DNA of 9,829 nt from CAZTME01 sp964614795 (GTDB taxonomy: Bacteria > Patescibacteriota > Microgenomatia > UBA1400 > PJMF01): the NCBI GenBank assembly GCA_964614795.1, contig CAZTME010000040.1, positions 1 through 9,829 of the forward strand. Reading direction: 5' to 3'. The notes under the pieces are model-generated. The model ran no database searches. It was not told the origin of the DNA and saw only the letters and a program-made list of their open reading frames with translations. The translations under genes were made by a program, and so were the position numbers. Shown in pieces: positions 7,153 through 9,829 of the stretch (position 1 is its first letter; every line of letters starts with the position of its first letter).

Positions 7153-7167
7153 TATTTTGCGACAAGT
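7153..7167. repeat. Extra copy of the element's end sequence
   Basis: TATTTTGCGACAAGT matches the right end of the upstream element (TATTGTGCGACAAGT) at 14 of 15 bases, 49 bases beyond it and in the same orientation. It may be a solo end left by an older insertion, or the true outer boundary of a larger element. Confidence 0.4.
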
Positions 7168-7172
7168 AATAT

Positions 7173-7257
7173 AAAACCGTTTTTTAAATTCAATCAAATT
7201 TGAAAATCGCAATTATTTCAGAAAATTCATTCAAATTTTTAAGAAACGGTTTTTTTT
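7173..7257. terminator. Bidirectional rho-independent terminator
   Basis: Bases 7173-7188 (AAAACCGTTTTTTAAA) pair with 7238-7253 in a 16-bp stem with a single G-T wobble. An inner AAATTTGAA / TTCAAATTT pair (7196-7204, 7230-7238) can partly close the long loop. On the + strand the arm runs into eight T residues (7250-7257). On the - strand the end reads CGGTTTTAT. It lies between the split regulator (+) and the DUF4349 gene (-), and its right arm overlaps the DUF4349 stop codon, so it probably ends transcription from both sides. Confidence 0.7.
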
Positions 7258-8204
7258 AAGTCAACATTCTTTTTCTTTTTATAAATTAAGAAAACAATCA
7301 AAGTAATCGGCAGCCAAATGACTGAAAATACAGCTAGCCAAATAACCAAATTACCTAATGATTGCAGAGTTGCCAACAAACTTCTTACCGCTGTTTTAAA
7401 CACAACTTCAGGCCTCCAAGCATTGGTTGGAGAGTAAGGGAGAGATAGTTCATCGGTTGACAAATAAATGGAAATTAAGACAGTTTTACTTGTTTCCTCC
7501 AAATATTTCTGTCTACCCTGAATTGATTCAATTTCTGATTGAAGATTAAATATTTCTCTTTGAACTTGCAAAATTTCTTCAACATTCGTAGCGGAGTTCA
7601 TGATAGATTCAAAGCGAGTTTTGTTTTCTCTTAAAACACGCAGTCTTTCTTCGTTATCAACAAATTGATCGGTCACGTCCATACCACTGACATTTTTTGA
7701 AACAACTGTTTTAACTTGATCACCAAAAGCTTTTTCGGCCTCATTTACTTTATCAGCGGGAATACGCACCGATAGAAATCCCACACCACCTTCTTCCGGT
7801 CTGCTCAAATCGCTACTTACAACAAAACCACCCAAATCTTTGGTTATTGAGCTCATTTTATCCATCGCCGCAGCCACATCACCCACCACAAAGGAAAAGC
7901 TCATATTTGTTATAACCATTCGATCTTCAACAGCGTTTGCAGGGGGAACTTCTCTGTAAGCCATTCCTTCTCTAGGCATTGAAGAATCAAAACCAACAGC
8001 GTTTGTGGGATATTTTTCAGAGATTTGAATTTTCGACATTCCCATCGGTCCACTTGTCGAGCTAAATCCATTCACTCCGGAGGATGAATAATTGAAGGTA
8101 TTGGAAAAATTTTGCATTACAGAATTAATTAATGCCAGTGAAATCAACACGATAACAATACTTAAAATTTTATTCCCAGACACCCAATGGATAATTTTTT
8201 TCAT
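7239..8204 (-). CDS. DUF4349 membrane protein
   Basis: The 321-residue protein has one N-terminal membrane segment (about 13-30), an external Ser/Gly/Asn-rich linker (35-95), a DUF4349 domain and a second membrane segment (about 285-308) followed by a lysine-rich cytoplasmic tail. DUF4349 features are clear: GGFVVSSDLSRPEEGG, then FLSVRIPADKVNEAEKAF, then VSGMDVTDQFVDNEERLRVL and the long helical EEILQVQREIFNLQSEIESIQGR region. The last of these is a probable coiled coil (about 183-240), ending in a beta strand TVLISIYL. The biochemical role of the domain is not established; a surface or envelope role is likely from topology. The start is taken at ATG 8204. A TTG seven codons upstream is possible, but it lies across the promoter-like TACACT. 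The 155-base gap to the upstream transporter gene suggests a separate transcript. Confidence 0.88.
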   Translation of the reverse strand: MKKIIHWVSGNKILSIVIVLISLALINSVMQNFSNTFNYSSSGVNGFSSTSGPMGMSKIQISEKYPTNAVGFDSSMPREGMAYREVPPANAVEDRMVITNMSFSFVVGDVAAAMDKMSSITKDLGGFVVSSDLSRPEEGGVGFLSVRIPADKVNEAEKAFGDQVKTVVSKNVSGMDVTDQFVDNEERLRVLRENKTRFESIMNSATNVEEILQVQREIFNLQSEIESIQGRQKYLEETSKTVLISIYLSTDELSLPYSPTNAWRPEVVFKTAVRSLLATLQSLGNLVIWLAVFSVIWLPITLIVFLIYKKKKNVDLKKTVS

Positions 8205-8213
8205 ATTATTAAT

Positions 8214-8222
8214 AGTGTAGCA
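8214..8222 (-). promoter_or_regulatory. Extended -10 promoter close to the DUF4349 start
   Basis: On the - strand TGC directly followed by TACACT fits an extended -10 element (TGnTAnAnT). It ends 9 bases before the ATG at 8204. The start of transcription would fall within about 2-3 bases of the start codon, so the mRNA would be leaderless or nearly so. No Shine-Dalgarno sequence is present. Confidence 0.45.
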
Positions 8223-8380
8223 CAAATTGAAAATGACTGATTTTTATCCTTTCAAAACTGATTATTCCTCAAGCAAATTATCAATCTAATTTCCACTTAA
8301 TAGACATCTATTAATTTGTTAATGAAATCATAATTTTATTCAGAAAAATCTAATTTATTATGAGAGCTTTTTAAGCCTAC

Positions 8381-9106
8381 TCAATTCATCAACAATAATT
8401 GGCTTAATATTTCTCCCACACCATATGCGATGAGTGAAGCAAGTAGACCTGCAATCATGATTTCCAGTCCACCTCTTATCCAGTGAATACTGGTTATAAA
8501 GGATCTTAGCGATCCAAGCAAAAACAAAACAACTCCCACCACCGCCAATAGAAAATAAAATGATGGTTGAGAAAAAATAATAATTAGCAAGATTGGCAAC
8601 GCTCCGAACAAAATGAAGCTAAAGAATGTAATCGTTGCTGATTGCCAAGGCTTAACATCAGGTAAGGAAAGTTGTTTTCTTAAAAGAATTTCATCAACTG
8701 CCGTTGATTTATGCCTGATCAAATTATCTACTACATTGGTTAGTAATGAAGTTGGACATTTTCTAATTGTTAATGCATTTTGCAAAAGCAATTTAAACTC
8801 TTGTGAATTTTCTTCATATATTTTTTCCAATATCAGCTTTTGTTTCTGAAAAAAATCAGCTTCACTTTTTTTACTTAAAAAATTTCCAATGCCCATTGAA
8901 AAACCGTCTGCAAATAAATTGGCCAGACCTAATACAATCAACACAGGTAATGACAATTGAGCGCCAATTCCACCGGCAATAACCGCAAAAGTAGTCACCA
9001 CTCCATCAAGTCCTCCATACACAGCACTTCCCAAATATTCTCCCCATCTGGAATCATGAAGGGAATGATGTTCTAAAGAAGTTTGTTCATTGGATTGATT
9101 ATTCAT
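8381..9106 (-). CDS. VIT1/CCC1-family iron/manganese transporter
   Basis: The 241-residue membrane protein belongs to the vacuolar iron transporter family, which moves Fe2+ or Mn2+ out of the cytoplasm, in bacteria probably as export against metal excess. About five membrane segments are visible (28-49, 53-75, 155-178, 182-203, 212-232), with a polar helical insert between segments two and three as in the family. The signature DGVVTTFAVIAGGIGA (34-49) carries the conserved Asp34 in segment one. ANLFADGFSMGIGNFLS (62-78) carries Met71 in segment two; the equivalent Asp and Met line the metal path in characterised VIT1. The insert (80-150) has several Glu residues but fewer than the metal-binding domain of plant VIT1. 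The start ATG at 9106 has GGAG only about 15 bases upstream. The gene ends in TGA. No strong terminator is seen downstream. Confidence 0.9.
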   Translation of the reverse strand: MNNQSNEQTSLEHHSLHDSRWGEYLGSAVYGGLDGVVTTFAVIAGGIGAQLSLPVLIVLGLANLFADGFSMGIGNFLSKKSEADFFQKQKLILEKIYEENSQEFKLLLQNALTIRKCPTSLLTNVVDNLIRHKSTAVDEILLRKQLSLPDVKPWQSATITFFSFILFGALPILLIIIFSQPSFYFLLAVVGVVLFLLGSLRSFITSIHWIRGGLEIMIAGLLASLIAYGVGEILSQLLLMN

Positions 9107-9176
9107 GAAGCAAAGATTACTCCAAATAAATTGAAAAAGATAGTAGTGACAAATAAATCTTCAAGCTTATCAATAT

Positions 9177-9238
9177 ACTTGTCGCGCAATAATATCACGG
9201 CTTCTTTGCTCATGTTCATATTGCTCGACAAGTCTAAT
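9177..9238. mobile_element. Short copy of the inverted-end element, 62 bp
   Basis: ACTTGTCGCGCAATA (9177-9191) and TATTGCTCGACAAGT (9219-9233) are inverted repeats agreeing at 14 of 15 bases, so the whole unit folds into a hairpin. From 9176, 39 bases match the reverse complement of the right part of the 6939-7103 element at 32 positions. Its right end TATTGCTCGACAAGTCTAAT (9219-9238) matches that element's right end at 18 of 20. It sits between the divergent transporter and enolase genes and could also act as a structured RNA in either leader. Confidence 0.6.
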
Positions 9239-9294
9239 GTAGTAATCTAAAACAAATTGTCAACTTAAAACGTGCAATTTTTCGCATGTAGAAG

Positions 9295-9323
9295 ATGACA
9301 ATACGCGGTGAGTTTGCTATAAG
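9295..9323 (+). promoter_or_regulatory. Near-consensus promoter of the enolase gene
   Basis: ATGACA (9295-9300, 5 of 6 to TTGACA), a 17-base spacer and TATAAG (9318-9323, 5 of 6 to TATAAT), with TGC immediately before the -10. Transcription would begin near 9330, about 32 bases before the start codon. This is the best promoter in the window. Confidence 0.7.
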
Positions 9324-9350
9324 TAATGAATCGGTGTATTTTTTTAAAGC

Positions 9351-9356
9351 AAGGAA
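9351..9356 (+). promoter_or_regulatory. Ribosome binding site of the enolase gene
   Basis: AAGGAA ends 5 bases before the ATG at 9362. It fixes the start and is among the few good Shine-Dalgarno sequences in the window. Confidence 0.65.
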
Positions 9357-9361
9357 TAGTT

Positions 9362-9829
9362 ATGAAAATAAAACAAATTAAAGCTCATGAAATTTTGGCT
9401 TCCGGTGGTTTTCCCACTGTTCAAGTAATTGTGGAATTGGAAAACGGAACAACCGGAGAAGCAAGTGTTCCTTATGGAGCATCGGCTGGCTCTCATGAGG
9501 CAAAAGTAATTACCGACAATGATCCAAAGAGATGGTTGGGTCAAGGCGTGAAAATAGCAATTGAAAATATTAGAACAAAAATTACTCCTGCTCTCTTGGG
9601 AATAGACGCACAAAATCCCAGAGATGTTGATCAAATCATGATTGCGCTAGATGGCACAAGCAACAAATCCAATCTCGGAGGTAATGCTATCTTGGCCGTG
9701 TCTCTGGCTTGTGCAAGAGCGATTGCAAATTCTCTGCATTTACCTTTATATAAATTTCTGATTGACATATACAACTTGCCAACCGATTTGTCGCATCTTC
9801 CTCACCCCATGGTTGTTGCCATTGAAGGA
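9362..9829 (+). CDS. eno: Enolase homologue, divergent N-terminal part (3' end outside window)
   Basis: Enolase interconverts 2-phosphoglycerate and phosphoenolpyruvate in glycolysis and gluconeogenesis. 156 residues are visible and cover the N-terminal capping domain. Family features include VPYGASAGSHEA (37-47, with the mobile-loop Ser41), LGQGVKIAIENI (59-70) and LDGTSNKSNLGGNAILAVSLA (96-116). The normally near-invariant start EILDSRGNPT reads EILASGGFPT (10-19), losing Asp, Arg and Asn. The usual PMMNIINGG reads PMVVAIEG (149-156), losing two Asn. The catalytic acid, metal-ligand and lysine positions lie beyond the window, so activity cannot be judged. It may be a fast-evolving true enolase of a reduced genome or an enolase-like paralogue. 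A strong promoter and ribosome site suggest high expression, which favours a metabolic role. Confidence 0.85.
   Translation, partial: MKIKQIKAHEILASGGFPTVQVIVELENGTTGEASVPYGASAGSHEAKVITDNDPKRWLGQGVKIAIENIRTKITPALLGIDAQNPRDVDQIMIALDGTSNKSNLGGNAILAVSLACARAIANSLHLPLYKFLIDIYNLPTDLSHLPHPMVVAIEG

Noticed and set aside
8051..8064. CACTTGTCGAGC inside the DUF4349 gene as another element end
   Set aside because: Only a short match within an intact, conserved coding sequence; best explained by chance.
8340..8380. Hairpin after the transporter gene (GAGAGCTTTTTAAGCC...)
   Set aside because: Only four or five base pairs, with mismatches and no T-run on the - strand.
1..9829. Alternative code with TGA as glycine (code 25)
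   Set aside because: TGA ends the cupin, phosphoesterase and transporter genes at the expected lengths and does not appear inside conserved domains.
1..9829. CRISPR array, tRNA or rRNA genes
   Set aside because: No regularly spaced direct repeats and no cloverleaf or rRNA-like sequence seen on either strand.

Overview
The window is AT-rich, gene-dense bacterial DNA carrying about eleven protein genes on both strands. TGA ends several genes and is not read through, so the ordinary bacterial code (table 11) fits and code 25 does not. The gene mix, the very short DEAD-box helicase with a basic Arg/Asn-rich N-terminus, the DUF4349 membrane protein, the weak or absent Shine-Dalgarno sequences and the lack of any recognisable long operon together suggest a Candidate Phyla Radiation (Patescibacteria) bacterium. 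That is an inference from gene character; there is no rRNA or tRNA to place it.

Layout. Positions 1-582 hold the C-terminal part of a Fic-family enzyme with a winged-helix tail. A small cupin protein (814-1200, +) converges on a MazG-like pyrophosphohydrolase (1569-1234, -). An extended -10 promoter at 1595-1603 precedes a short unrecognised gene (1647-1814, 55 aa), which lies 6 bp upstream of a YfcE/MJ0936-type metallophosphoesterase (1821-2357). Next comes a PIF1/RecD-like DNA helicase (2547-3848, GTG start), convergent with a minimal DEAD-box RNA helicase (5197-3980, -). A divergent gene on the + strand (5437-6874) encodes a winged-helix regulator-like protein in two reading frames. One extra base near 6458-6460 would explain the break.

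The gene-poor stretch 6875-7238 holds a 165-bp element with inverted ends. It contains a 39-codon frame that reads like the tail of a transposase. It is followed by a strong bidirectional terminator. Then come a DUF4349 two-membrane-segment protein (8204-7239, -) and a VIT1/CCC1-type metal transporter (9106-8381, -). A 62-bp relative of the same inverted-end element lies at 9177-9238. Just beyond it, a near-consensus promoter (9295-9323) and a good ribosome binding site drive an enolase homologue (9362 to the window end) whose N-terminal signature is unusually divergent.

Functionally this is a mixed neighbourhood: nucleotide clean-up (MazG), DNA and RNA helicases, a phosphodiesterase, membrane functions and one glycolytic-type gene. 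I do not see a coherent multi-gene defence or biosynthetic system. The most interesting items are the split regulator, the inverted-end element family, the short gene upstream of the phosphoesterase, and the divergent enolase. Other intergenic stretches (583-813, 2358-2546, 3849-3979, 8226-8380) show no further structure I can support beyond what is listed.
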